A stretch of 62,109 bases of DNA from a virus, in IMG/VR virus record IMGVR_UViG_3300045107_000421, positions 1 through 62,109 of that record. One strand, written 5' to 3'. The first letter of the stretch is position 1. The number at the start of each line of letters is the position of its first letter. A model generated the notes under the pieces. That model was not told the DNA's origin. It made no database searches and saw only the letters and a list, made by a program, of their open reading frames with translations. Position numbers and translations under genes: made by a program. This document shows positions 10,478 to 19,145 of this stretch, piece after piece.

Positions 10478-10668
10478 GTGACGACTCCCAATTCTAAAGA
10501 ATTGGGCTTCTCGCAAGAAGCGAAGACTTTGTCAGAGCCTTAGCCAAGATATTTTGTGCTGCTGCAATATCCCGATGAAGGGTTGTGTTGCATTTGGTGC
10601 AGGTATAGGTACGTATCCAAATTTGTTTGCATTCATCCTACACATAAAGGTGTAGGCTTTCTGCAAAC
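10478..10668 (-). mobile_element. Deleted IS605-type element (MITE-like), tnpB-element ends only
   Basis: Read on the minus strand this has the left-end hairpin (GTTTGCA at 10625-10631 pairing with TGCAAAC at 10662-10668, inner stem CCTACAC/GTGTAGG). It then joins directly to the last ~40 codons of tnpB and ends with the right-end hairpin (CCCAATTC/GAATTGGG at 10487-10506) and the tip GTCGTCAC. It matches the right end of the full tnpB copy at 40106 almost base for base. About 1 kb of tnpB is missing, so it can move only if a transposase acts in trans. There are no target duplications, as expected for the family. Confidence 0.8.
10494..10622 (-). pseudogene. tnpB: tnpB 3'-end fragment
   Basis: On the minus strand the frame encodes the final part of the TnpB zinc finger and the third RuvC segment (IRTYTCTKCNTTLHRDIAAA) and ends in SSLLARSPIL followed by TAG, as in the intact copy near 40 kb. 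No start codon precedes it in frame; a TAG in the left-end hairpin blocks the frame. It is a remnant that probably persists because the DNA also encodes the guide-RNA scaffold and right end. Confidence 0.85.
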
Positions 10669-10679
10669 TGTGCTATAAT
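10653..10679 (+). promoter_or_regulatory. Phage promoter fused to IS left-end hairpin
   Basis: TAGGCTTTCTGCAAAC, then TGTGC, then TATAAT at 10674-10679 with a TGC extended -10. The upstream motif is at the same time the outer arm of the IS left-end hairpin, so promoter and mobile element share these bases. The ATG at 10691 lies 11 nt downstream of the -10 box, giving a very short or absent leader. Confidence 0.75.
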
Positions 10680-10690
10680 TGTTTTAGAAT

Positions 10691-11611
10691 ATGCCAGACA
10701 AAACATTTTCACTATTTTATGGACAAAATACGGTAATAGATCCAATGGGGTCTATAATAATAAATACAACATCTCAATTAAATCCAAATTATGAATGGGC
10801 GTATGTAAATGAATTAAATAGTATTGGACTTCCAGATCCTTCAAAAAAAGTAAATGTTCAATTAATAGGCTATAAAGATACAACATCATATAAGATAAAA
10901 TTTTTGGAATTTATAAAGCAATTTAATAATTCGAATCTATATGTAGGAAGTTCTGCATGCTTAACCTCTCCAGATAACATATCATGTAATGGATATGGGC
11001 CTTATATAATTAATGGAAAAAGATATTACATAGATTTTATAGTATTGTATTTTGTTAATACAACAGTAATAGATCCAAACGTAGATAACGAAAACAATTT
11101 TATACTTTCAAATCCAATTTTTTCTGTTGATACTTCAAGGTGTACACCAGATTATGGAATTTTTATTGCAGCACCTATAATACACCAAACCGTAATTAAT
11201 GATCCATCTAAACCAGCATATTTAAATGCTATAGCTGGTACCTCTAACTCCTACAATACTATGTTTCTTACAAATAATCCAACATATTCAAATCAGTTGG
11301 GATTTTTTAATCAAATTATTAAATATAGATTTTCTGTTCTTCAATCAAATAATACAAATGATTTTATGGATAATATAGACCCCACTACTGGAAATTTTGT
11401 TTTGGCTGTACAAAATTTAATCAATTATGGTCAAACAAGCATAACTTCGGTAAGTGAAAATAATGGCCCTGTCAATTTAAAACCACAATATAACAATGTC
11501 CCACCATTTAGAAACCAAACGTATTATCCATTTTTATTATTTAGATATATAAGTGAGGACGCTCCAACAAAAAGAGTACTTCTAAATTTCACATTTGCAC
11601 CATACGCCTAA
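10691..11611 (+). CDS. Virion-like protein, unknown family
   Basis: This 306-residue protein has no Shine-Dalgarno sequence; its ATG lies 11 nt after a promoter -10 box. It starts MPDKTFSLFYGQNTVIDP and is rich in Asn, Pro, Tyr, Thr and Ile. Three Cys occur (SSACLTSPDNISCNG near residue 98, and DTSRCTPD near 153). No family is recognised. The next gene starts 1 nt after its stop. The pair stands between fibre genes and the protease-scaffold gene, so a minor structural role is likely but unproven. Confidence 0.55.
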   Translation: MPDKTFSLFYGQNTVIDPMGSIIINTTSQLNPNYEWAYVNELNSIGLPDPSKKVNVQLIGYKDTTSYKIKFLEFIKQFNNSNLYVGSSACLTSPDNISCNGYGPYIINGKRYYIDFIVLYFVNTTVIDPNVDNENNFILSNPIFSVDTSRCTPDYGIFIAAPIIHQTVINDPSKPAYLNAIAGTSNSYNTMFLTNNPTYSNQLGFFNQIIKYRFSVLQSNNTNDFMDNIDPTTGNFVLAVQNLINYGQTSITSVSENNGPVNLKPQYNNVPPFRNQTYYPFLLFRYISEDAPTKRVLLNFTFAPYA

Positions 11612-11612
11612 A

Positions 11613-11951
11613 ATGCCAGCTATAAATGTATCATTTTTTAACAATTATTATCCAACAGTTCCTTTATATGGAATAACTACTTTATTAAATAGTGATTCTC
11701 CTCTTGGGAATATTGCAATAATGTCAGTTATCAATAGACAGTTTAGTGTCATAAGAGATTGTTCTAAAACAGTTACTGTTGTAACTTATGGTTTTGATGA
11801 AACCTTAAGTACAAGAATTTCTTTTGGTATTACATCTTTATCTTCTTTTAATGGTAATTTATCATTAGAAGGATTTTTAGACAAAAATAATCCCTTAATT
11901 GATTTGTTTAATAATCTTCCGAACTTTTTTAAGGATTTAAAAGAAGACTAA
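11613..11951 (+). CDS. Small hypothetical protein
   Basis: This 112-residue protein starts at the ATG at 11613, immediately after the previous stop. A TTG start 18 nt upstream is possible but overlaps the upstream gene. Sequence begins MPAINVSFFNNYYPTVP; the body alternates hydrophobic and polar residues (VTYGFDETLSTRISFGITSL) like a small beta domain and ends with an acidic helix. No family is recognised. It is the last gene before a new promoter at 11972-11999, so it is probably co-transcribed with the preceding gene only. Confidence 0.55.
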   Translation: MPAINVSFFNNYYPTVPLYGITTLLNSDSPLGNIAIMSVINRQFSVIRDCSKTVTVVTYGFDETLSTRISFGITSLSSFNGNLSLEGFLDKNNPLIDLFNNLPNFFKDLKED

Positions 11952-11971
11952 AAATTTCTTTTTAAAATACA

Positions 11972-11999
11972 TAGGTTTTCTGCAAACGTGTGTTATAAT
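11972..11999 (+). promoter_or_regulatory. Phage promoter without IS neighbour
   Basis: TAGGTTTTCTGCAAAC, then GTGTGT and TATAAT at 11994-11999. No IS hairpin or fragment is present here, so the motif exists independently of the mobile element. It shares a 19-base identical run with the promoter at 40110. The ATG at 12011 is 11 nt downstream. It drives the protease-scaffold gene. Confidence 0.8.
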
Positions 12000-12010
12000 T
12001 TATATATAAT

Positions 12011-13576
12011 ATGAAAAATAACATAGTTCATATACCTTTATACGCTTCATTTAAAGCTTTACAATCATTTCCTTCTGAAAATAACGTTACAGAAAATTCA
12101 TATAACAATGTTACTCCAGAAATAAAACCAATAAAAGGAGACATTTTTGTAAAAAACGATAAAATTAGTGTAATTCCTGGAGATTGGATTCTTTTTGGTA
12201 CAGCTTCTACCCCTGATGTTGATTTAGTAAATGATTCAATACTTGATATGCAATATGCTTTTGGAGATTCTTTAAGAGAGTTTGTAGAAAATGGAAAAAT
12301 TTTTTATGAGCATGGATACAAACATGCTGGCGATAAAAACAAGCACCTTGATATAGACGTTCCAATAGGTAAACCTATAGCCGCAGAAATTCATGAAAAT
12401 AAACTTTACGTTTGGATACTTTTAGATAAAAATCATGAATTGGCTCAAAAAGTTTATAAGCATTTAACAAACGATGATAATAGATTTTTTAATAAAATAG
12501 GTTTGTCTATAGGGGCAATTCCTATGGGGAAACCTACTACAAAAGTAATTGGTAATTCATATGTAAATGTACCACCAAAAATGAGACTTTATGAGGTGTC
12601 TGTTACTGGTCAACCAATAAATATAAATACTTATGTAAAAATCTTAAAAAGTTTATATAATACTATAGAAAAAGCGTTGGAGGATAAAAACATGGAAGAA
12701 AAATTAAAGGACAGACTAAAAAATAAAGAAGAAAACCTCGATGAAAAAGATAAATTAAGTTTAGATCTATCTGACGAATCTCCAGAAGAAGAAAACAATG
12801 AAAATAGAGAACTAGAAAATATGGATCAAAAACCAGAAGATGAAATGGAAAATAAAGAAGAAACTGAAGTTGAAGAAGACTTAGAAAAATCTGAAGAAGA
12901 AAAAGTAATGTTTAATTATATTCTGGACAAACTAGATTTTATTGAAGAAAAGTTAAATGATGTATTAAATAGAGGACCAGAAAAACAAGAAACAGAAGAA
13001 ATTGAAGAAACACCTTCTGTAGGTACCGAAGAATTAAAATCTGTATTAAACAGGATGGAAAAAATAGAATCTCATCTTTTTTCTATAGAAAAAACATTAA
13101 AGAGTGCTGTTGATCTTATTGAATATCAACTGGAATCAGCAAAAAATTATAATAATACAAATAGTCTTGATGAAAAATTTGAATCACTAAAATCTGCTTT
13201 ATTAAATGAAGTAAAAGAATTTGTTTCTAAGGAAGTTTCTAACGTAACAAAAAGTCTAGGATCTTTACAAGAAGAAGTAAAAAATATTCCTACTACAAAA
13301 TCATTTAAGGTAGGAGTAAATTCTTCTCATCCCGAAATAGGGTTAATGGACCAAAATTTTGAACAAAAAGTGAAATCTATTATTTCAAATAAGTCTAAAG
13401 TAAATGATCTAGAGAGAAGAATGCAAGAATTCCTTGATTTTAAAGGAAGTCCATATCAAATTAGCGAAAAGAAAAAGGAGCTTGTAGAGTACGTAAAATC
13501 AGCATACGACTTAGATCAAAATGAATTTGAGTTAATTTATAGGAACTATAAATCTAAGAAAAAGATTTCGGAGTAG
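12011..13576 (+). CDS. Prohead protease fused to scaffold-like domain
   Basis: The first ~210 of 521 residues fit the phage prohead protease families (S78/XkdF-like). They include GDWILFGTASTPDVD, then a candidate catalytic His in FYEHGYKHAG near residues 97-106, and a candidate Ser in GLSIGAIPM near 163. Residues ~225-310 are extremely acidic, and ~310-440 are heptad-rich coiled coil (LKSVLNRMEKIESHLFSIEK). The tail is basic. Long acidic coiled coils next to a protease are typical of capsid scaffolds, so this is probably one polyprotein that directs assembly of the capsid encoded next door and then digests itself. Catalytic residues are assigned by eye. Confidence 0.65.
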   Translation: MKNNIVHIPLYASFKALQSFPSENNVTENSYNNVTPEIKPIKGDIFVKNDKISVIPGDWILFGTASTPDVDLVNDSILDMQYAFGDSLREFVENGKIFYEHGYKHAGDKNKHLDIDVPIGKPIAAEIHENKLYVWILLDKNHELAQKVYKHLTNDDNRFFNKIGLSIGAIPMGKPTTKVIGNSYVNVPPKMRLYEVSVTGQPININTYVKILKSLYNTIEKALEDKNMEEKLKDRLKNKEENLDEKDKLSLDLSDESPEEENNENRELENMDQKPEDEMENKEETEVEEDLEKSEEEKVMFNYILDKLDFIEEKLNDVLNRGPEKQETEEIEETPSVGTEELKSVLNRMEKIESHLFSIEKTLKSAVDLIEYQLESAKNYNNTNSLDEKFESLKSALLNEVKEFVSKEVSNVTKSLGSLQEEVKNIPTTKSFKVGVNSSHPEIGLMDQNFEQKVKSIISNKSKVNDLERRMQEFLDFKGSPYQISEKKKELVEYVKSAYDLDQNEFELIYRNYKSKKKISE

Positions 13577-13635
13577 TTTTGTGAAAAATATTCAAATACA
13601 TGCGTTATTATTTATTAAGGGAGGTATAAAGAAAT

Positions 13636-15051
13636 ATGCCATATGAACATTTAAAACATTTAGATGAAGCAACATTAAAGGCGCTAAACGCCGCTGGTCA
13701 AGTAGCAGAAAGTTTAGAAAGAGAGGACTTAGAAGGTGAGCTTACTCAACTAAACGTACTAGACACTCCTCTTACTGACATGCTTTCTAAAAATTCTGTA
13801 AAAGCTCGTGCTTATGAGCACGAATACAACGTTGTAACTGCACGTCATGATAAAATTGGTTTCGCTGCCTTTAGAGAGGGGGGTCTACCTAGAACTGTAG
13901 AGGTACAAGTAGCAAGAAGAAGAATCAGGCCAATGCTTGTTGGGCACCGTATTACTGTAACTGAGTTGGCTACCCGTACCACTCAAAACGGTGTAATGCA
14001 AATTGACGAACTTGCTAAACGTGAAAAGATGATCGCTGTAGCAAACGAATTTGAATATTTAGCTTTCTATGGCGATAGCACTCTTGGTGACGATGTTCCT
14101 GGGTCTCCAAACAACCTACAACAAGACGGACTTGTAAATATTATTAAGAGAGGTGCTCCACAAAACGTTCTTGACGCTAAAGGTGCTCCTCTAACTATTG
14201 ACCTACTTTGGGAAGCAGAATCTAAAGTTGTATCTACTCAAGCATTCGCTAATCCAACCGCAGTATTTATTTCTTATATTGACAAGCTAAACCTACAAGC
14301 TTCTTTCTATCAAATTGCAAGAGTAATGAATACTTCTGATAGACGCGCCGGTCTTCTTGGTGCTGATGCTCAATCATACATTGGTATTCGTGGAGAACAC
14401 ACTCTATATCCTTCTCAATTCCTTGGTGATTTCCATAAGTTTAACCCCGCTCGCTTCGGTGCTGAAGTGGGTGACTTTGCTTCGCCACCTTCTTCTTGGA
14501 CTATAGACGTCGCATCTCCATCACTTCAAGCAAGCGCTTACCCAACAGGACTAGGAAGCGCTAGCGTCGCTACTGCGTATGGATATGCATTTAAGGCCGC
14601 TAACTTCTATGGTGAGAGTGCGGCAAAGTACGCTACAGCAAGCTTTACAACTTCAGACGCAAACAAAGCTGTAAAGTTTGACTTCCACGGACTAACTAAT
14701 GTAAAGTGGCTTGATGTATATAGACAAGACCCAAATTCTAGCGAATACAAGTTTTACAAGAGAGTAAAGGTATCTACTACTAACGGTGACTTTACTTGGA
14801 TTGATGATGGTCACGAAACTGTAACTACTCCTACTGGAGTTTACAGATGGCAAAAGATTCCTGGTACTGGTTCAGTATTAGGACTTGATTACAATGTAAC
14901 TACAATGGCTAGCTGGATTGGTATGGAGCTATATAGACTACCACCTGCCCTAACTCATGACTATGTAGTATGGAAGGTTGCTTCTGTATTCTCCAGAGCA
15001 CCAGAATTTAACTTCATTATTGTTAACGTAGGACAATCACCTATAGTATAA
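13636..15051 (+). CDS. Major capsid protein
   Basis: This 471-residue protein has a strong ribosome binding site (GGGAGG, 10 nt before ATG). It follows the protease-scaffold gene and is followed by a strong terminator. The N-terminal ~280 residues resemble HK97-fold major capsid proteins (helical N-arm, then AYEHEYNVVTARHDKIGF and MLVGHRITVTELATRTT). Residues ~300-415 look like an inserted Ig/Fn3-type domain (AYGYAFKAANFYGESAA, LDVYRQDPNSSEYKFYKRV), a common decoration in tailed-phage capsid proteins. The gene is visibly richer in G+C, with a different codon choice from its neighbours, as expected for the most highly translated virion gene. Confidence 0.8.
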   Translation: MPYEHLKHLDEATLKALNAAGQVAESLEREDLEGELTQLNVLDTPLTDMLSKNSVKARAYEHEYNVVTARHDKIGFAAFREGGLPRTVEVQVARRRIRPMLVGHRITVTELATRTTQNGVMQIDELAKREKMIAVANEFEYLAFYGDSTLGDDVPGSPNNLQQDGLVNIIKRGAPQNVLDAKGAPLTIDLLWEAESKVVSTQAFANPTAVFISYIDKLNLQASFYQIARVMNTSDRRAGLLGADAQSYIGIRGEHTLYPSQFLGDFHKFNPARFGAEVGDFASPPSSWTIDVASPSLQASAYPTGLGSASVATAYGYAFKAANFYGESAAKYATASFTTSDANKAVKFDFHGLTNVKWLDVYRQDPNSSEYKFYKRVKVSTTNGDFTWIDDGHETVTTPTGVYRWQKIPGTGSVLGLDYNVTTMASWIGMELYRLPPALTHDYVVWKVASVFSRAPEFNFIIVNVGQSPIV

Positions 15052-15070
15052 ATTAGTTATTCAAATGAAT

Positions 15071-15105
15071 AATCCGCCCGTATAGGCGGATTATTCTATT
15101 TTTTT
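15071..15105 (+). terminator. Rho-independent terminator after major capsid gene
   Basis: Perfect 8-bp stem AATCCGCC (15071-15078) / GGCGGATT (15085-15092) with a 6-nt loop, followed by ATTCTA and a run of seven T (15099-15105). It lies 20 nt after the capsid stop and would isolate capsid mRNA from the connector genes. Confidence 0.9.
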
Positions 15106-15123
15106 AGTTAATATATATTTAGA

Positions 15124-15789
15124 ATGTTTAAATTTAAAGAATTCCCTTCAGAAAGATTATATAAAATTTCTAAAAATATTATAGAAAAAGCCTTTTTTAT
15201 GGGTGGCTATAGAATAAATTATTACTCTGCAAATGTATGTAATTATAAATTCCCTAACGGTAATCCTTGTATAGACGAAAGAACCTTAACCCCATCCATA
15301 AACTGTCCAATATGCGGAGGGAGTGGTGTGACTTATAATGAACCTAAAGAAATAAGAGCAATTATAATTGATAATCCTGATGAGCCAAGAAAACAGAGGG
15401 AAGGTGTCATATTGTATGATACATTTAGAATGGTTGTTCCTTCTGAAGTTCCAGTAAAAATGCTTACATACAAAAATGGAGATCGTATCTTTCTAGTTAG
15501 AGATAAATTTGAAATTTTTTCATCTAATAATACAGTATTTACTATAGTGTTTGTTGATAACGAACCAAAAGATATTTGGTTAGCAGGAATGCTTTATAAA
15601 ACATTTAAAGTATCTACACACTACTTAGCCACCAGAGTCGCGGAAGGAAATAAAGATATTAATCTTAACGATAAACAATACACTGAAGTGACATCTACTA
15701 TAAATAAAGAATATAAAATTAACTCATCTTCAAACGAAGATATTGAAAAAATATTAGAAAATATTCTAATAGAAGTTAACGGGGGCTAG
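15124..15789 (+). CDS. Head-tail connector-like protein with four-Cys motif
   Basis: This 221-residue protein directly follows the major capsid gene and terminator. Residues 39-64 hold four cysteines (C39, C49, C61, C64, the last pair in NCPICGGSG), a probable structural zinc site as seen in several phage head-completion proteins. The remainder is beta-rich, with IRAIIIDNPDEP near 79-90 and LAGMLYKTFKVSTHYLATRVAEG near 155-177. Position between capsid and tail sheath supports a neck/adaptor role. The start is the ATG at 15124; no ribosome binding site is seen. It is followed 2 nt later by the next gene. Confidence 0.55.
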   Translation: MFKFKEFPSERLYKISKNIIEKAFFMGGYRINYYSANVCNYKFPNGNPCIDERTLTPSINCPICGGSGVTYNEPKEIRAIIIDNPDEPRKQREGVILYDTFRMVVPSEVPVKMLTYKNGDRIFLVRDKFEIFSSNNTVFTIVFVDNEPKDIWLAGMLYKTFKVSTHYLATRVAEGNKDINLNDKQYTEVTSTINKEYKINSSSNEDIEKILENILIEVNGG

Positions 15790-15791
15790 GG

Positions 15792-16436
15792 ATGGCTGAA
15801 TCTTATTCTTTAAACGATCTTAAATTTATTGGAGAAAACAAAGATTCTGATTTGAAAGTTTTTACTTATGCAAATCCAAAACTTATAATAGTTGAATATT
15901 TAAAAAATATTTTTTCGAATATAAAATTAAATGATTCTATAATCATTTCTACTTCTTTCCCAACTGAAAACTTTTTCTCCGCATTTAGACAAAATAGTGA
16001 TAATGCAAATTTAATGTTTAAATATAAAAGAGGAGTTAATGTTTTATTAAATAATCAGAGCTTACAAAAATATTTGGGTAACGTATTAAGGGGCGATAAA
16101 TACGGGTATTTAGAAAATTTCAATATATCTGTATTAACATGGTCTTTCGATCCTATAGATAGAGATATTTTAGGGGATTTATTAGTAAGAGTTTTATTTT
16201 TGGCGCAAGAAACGCAATATTTTTTAAAAAGGGGCTTAACAGATTTTTATATAGATTCTTATAATGACAACCAAGATGAAAAATTAATAATTAATCATGC
16301 TTTATTTTATAGAGATATTAAAGTTGTAGGAAAAAGGTTAATATTTGCTACAAAACCAGCAGAAGGATCAAATATACCATTAATACAAGATGTGATAACT
16401 ACTGAATATATGTTGCAAATTGATGTAGAAATTTAA
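15792..16436 (+). CDS. Tail completion / neck-like protein
   Basis: This 214-residue protein starts 2 nt after the previous stop; the purine-rich GGGGGCTAGGG before ATG can bind ribosomes. It is mixed alpha/beta with no motif, for example KLIIVEYLKNIFSNIKLNDS near residues 29-48 and VLTWSFDPIDRDILGDLLVRVLF near 111-133. Its place directly before the tail sheath gene is where myoviruses usually encode the neck or tail-terminator protein. That is the best guess, from gene order only. Confidence 0.5.
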   Translation: MAESYSLNDLKFIGENKDSDLKVFTYANPKLIIVEYLKNIFSNIKLNDSIIISTSFPTENFFSAFRQNSDNANLMFKYKRGVNVLLNNQSLQKYLGNVLRGDKYGYLENFNISVLTWSFDPIDRDILGDLLVRVLFLAQETQYFLKRGLTDFYIDSYNDNQDEKLIINHALFYRDIKVVGKRLIFATKPAEGSNIPLIQDVITTEYMLQIDVEI

Positions 16437-16504
16437 AAAATCGAACATCTAGGTGCTCAAAAAAACCAAACAAACATTCTAAAATATTAGAAGGAGGTAA
16501 TAAC

Positions 16505-18460
16505 ATGGCGGTAACAGTATACTTTGATGGAAAATTAATTAAACAACTAGGTACTTATGTAAAAACAGACCTAAGTGCGGTTAGAACTATAAATGGAGTT
16601 GGAACAGGAATCACTGCTTTATTGGGATTAGCGGAAGGTGGAGAACTTAATAAAGTTTACAAATTTACTTCTTATCAAGAAGCTGCTTCTATACTAAAAG
16701 GAGGCCCACTTCTAGATCATATTAAAGCAGCCTTTATAGGTGGTGCTGGTGAAGTAGCTGCTATAAGAATAGGACTAGGTGCCGCTGAATCATATATACA
16801 AATTCCAGTACAAGTAGATGCTACGGATACAACAAACACAAATAAATTATTGTTTACATCTTACGAAAAATCTAACAAATCTAATCAAATTTATATTTCT
16901 TTTGAACTAGATACTAATTTTACAAGCAGTCCAAACGACGATACGCTTATTGTTACAATATATCAAAAACATCCGGATTTTTCGCTTACTAAAGAAGTTT
17001 ATTCATTTCCTTTAACATTCAATTACCCAACCGTTTTAGTAAAGAGAAACCAAACTCTTTTCTTTGTAGATAAGGCTATTGTTAGTGCAGCGTTAGCTAC
17101 TGGAAGCAGTTGGCAAACTACTTTAATAAATCTACTAAAAGATCAACTTTTACCAACTGATTATGTACAAATATTTAGTACACGTACTAACTATAACGAT
17201 CCAGATGTTCCTGTACAAATACCCCTAGGACTAATGATTTATGAATTAGTATACGGAGGTCTTTTTGGATATCAAAAATCCAGATTAGTATCCACTGTAT
17301 TTGGAACTGTTTCCGATTTACTTTCTAACCCATTACTATTTGATAATACTGTTGCTACTTTCTTTGATGGAACAAATTATAAAACCTTTACAGATCTAAG
17401 TACAACTAATCTATTTATAAAATCCCAATACACAATAAGAACTCTGACACAACCTTTTAACAGTTATATTTTAACAACTAGAGTTTTCTCGCTAAGTGGA
17501 GGATCTAATGGGGACGATGGTACTGGATATTATACAACGACAGCTAATTCTATTTCTTCCTGGTTAACCGGACTCAGTGCTTTAGAAGAAGAAGAAATTA
17601 ACTTTGTTGTACCTGCGTATAGATTTAAGAAAGAAGATAATATAAATACTAGAATTAGCTTCTTTAAAAATATTTCTTCTTACATCTTGGCTCATATAAC
17701 TACAATGTCCCAAGTAAATAAAAGAAAGCCAAGAATCGGAATTTTTGGATTCCCCGCGCCATCTCCAAATGAAAGCGTTAATACTGACGAATATCTAAAT
17801 GATAAAGGAGTGCTTAACACTGCTTCTTCATTATTTGGTGGAACCGATAGAGCGCAAGTTATTATATTTCCATTTTACTCATCTGTGTTAAATGATTCAG
17901 GAACAACCGAACTCCTTGGAGGAGAGTTTTTTGCTTCTTACATTGCGGGCCTACATTGCAACAGAGAGCCACAAGAAAGTATAACTTTCCTTCCAGTTGG
18001 TGGACTTGGAGCAGATCCATTATATAATTGGAACTTTTCTCAAAAAGATACTCTAATATCTAATAGAATTTTATTTGTAGAAAAAGTTAAGAATTCATTT
18101 GGTGCAACAGTTTATAGAATTCATCATAACCCAACTTCTTGGCTTGGTCCTGTTACACAAGGTTTCCAAGAAATGGTGTTACGTAGAATTGACGACTTCT
18201 TGAATGTATATGTTTATAAGAATGTACAAGAACAATTTATTGGTAGAGAAAGCTATGGACAAAGAACTGCTAACGAAATAAAAGGATATGTAGAAACCTT
18301 ACTATCTGGGCTTACTGGTCAGCAAATATCTGCATTTAGAGATGTTACCGTAACTCATAATGATGATTTAACAGTATATTATGTAGAATTCTTCTATCAG
18401 CCTGTAACCGAAATTAAATTTATTCTTGCTACTATGAAGGTTTCCTTTGATCTAGCGTAA
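16505..18460 (+). CDS. Contractile tail sheath protein
   Basis: This 651-residue protein has a strong ribosome binding site (AAGGAGG) just after a small palindrome (TTCTAA/TTAGAA at 16477-16492). It fits the tail sheath family: N-terminal AVTVYFDGKLIKQLG and TSYQEAASILKGGPLLDHIKAAFIGG near residues 57-82 match the start of the sheath. The conserved C-terminal domain carries LHCNREPQESITFLPVGG near 484-501, RRIDDFLNVYVYKNVQEQFIG near 560-580, and a final strand FFYQPVTEIKFILATMKVSF that in known sheaths exchanges with neighbouring subunits. It is followed by two tube genes, completing a contractile tail module. Confidence 0.9.
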   Translation: MAVTVYFDGKLIKQLGTYVKTDLSAVRTINGVGTGITALLGLAEGGELNKVYKFTSYQEAASILKGGPLLDHIKAAFIGGAGEVAAIRIGLGAAESYIQIPVQVDATDTTNTNKLLFTSYEKSNKSNQIYISFELDTNFTSSPNDDTLIVTIYQKHPDFSLTKEVYSFPLTFNYPTVLVKRNQTLFFVDKAIVSAALATGSSWQTTLINLLKDQLLPTDYVQIFSTRTNYNDPDVPVQIPLGLMIYELVYGGLFGYQKSRLVSTVFGTVSDLLSNPLLFDNTVATFFDGTNYKTFTDLSTTNLFIKSQYTIRTLTQPFNSYILTTRVFSLSGGSNGDDGTGYYTTTANSISSWLTGLSALEEEEINFVVPAYRFKKEDNINTRISFFKNISSYILAHITTMSQVNKRKPRIGIFGFPAPSPNESVNTDEYLNDKGVLNTASSLFGGTDRAQVIIFPFYSSVLNDSGTTELLGGEFFASYIAGLHCNREPQESITFLPVGGLGADPLYNWNFSQKDTLISNRILFVEKVKNSFGATVYRIHHNPTSWLGPVTQGFQEMVLRRIDDFLNVYVYKNVQEQFIGRESYGQRTANEIKGYVETLLSGLTGQQISAFRDVTVTHNDDLTVYYVEFFYQPVTEIKFILATMKVSFDLA

Positions 18461-18477
18461 AATAATATGGAGGAAAC

Positions 18478-19134
18478 ATGACACCAAGATTTAGTCCATA
18501 CGCTAGCATTAAAACATTAAGTTTTAATACTTTATTAGAAAATAGCTCCATAGAGGACGCTTTAAATAATATAGTTAATATTCTAAGTAATCCTGAACTT
18601 ATCTATGGAGCACTATCGGATAATTTTAAACTGTTCAAAACGGTTGGACTTGCAAATGATGTTTCAGTAAGTGAAAGTTATGAATCCAGACCAATATGGG
18701 GGATTGGCGAACCAACTAACCCTATCGTGGTGCCAAATAATTATTCTGCAACTATATCAATGTCAAGAATGACATTAGATACTCTATCTGTAAGGGATTT
18801 CACTACATTACCTGATTATTGGTATGTTCCAAAAATTCAAAATACTGTAGAAAGCTTTTTTAATAACATACCAAAAGCTAGAATGGTTTTAGATTATCCA
18901 TTTTATACATTTTTATATATAACTTCTGTAGAATTTCCTCCTGACCCACGTAATGCTGCAACAAGACTAATACAAAGAAGTTTGTTTGCATTTATGCCAG
19001 CAGAGTATTCAATCAGAATAAGCGGAACAGACACTATGATAATGACTGATGTAAGAGGAACCGGTAAGCTTGTAAACATACGAGGGCTACTAAAAGTATT
19101 AGCAGAAACCCTGAAAGAGATAGTTAAACCTTAA
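18478..19134 (+). CDS. Tail tube protein (paralogue 1)
   Basis: This 218-residue protein has a GGAGG ribosome binding site 5 nt before the ATG and lies 17 nt after the sheath gene, the usual tube position. It shares with the next gene the pattern GLAxxxxxSESxxSR, then G(E/N)P, VPxxYxxTISMxRxTL (around residues 59-102 here), so the two are paralogues. The fold is probably the beta-barrel of tail tubes. It likely forms the inner tube or the tube-terminating ring. The order sheath-tube-tube is seen in large myoviruses. Confidence 0.7.
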   Translation: MTPRFSPYASIKTLSFNTLLENSSIEDALNNIVNILSNPELIYGALSDNFKLFKTVGLANDVSVSESYESRPIWGIGEPTNPIVVPNNYSATISMSRMTLDTLSVRDFTTLPDYWYVPKIQNTVESFFNNIPKARMVLDYPFYTFLYITSVEFPPDPRNAATRLIQRSLFAFMPAEYSIRISGTDTMIMTDVRGTGKLVNIRGLLKVLAETLKEIVKP

Positions 19135-19145
19135 CAGGAGGATAT

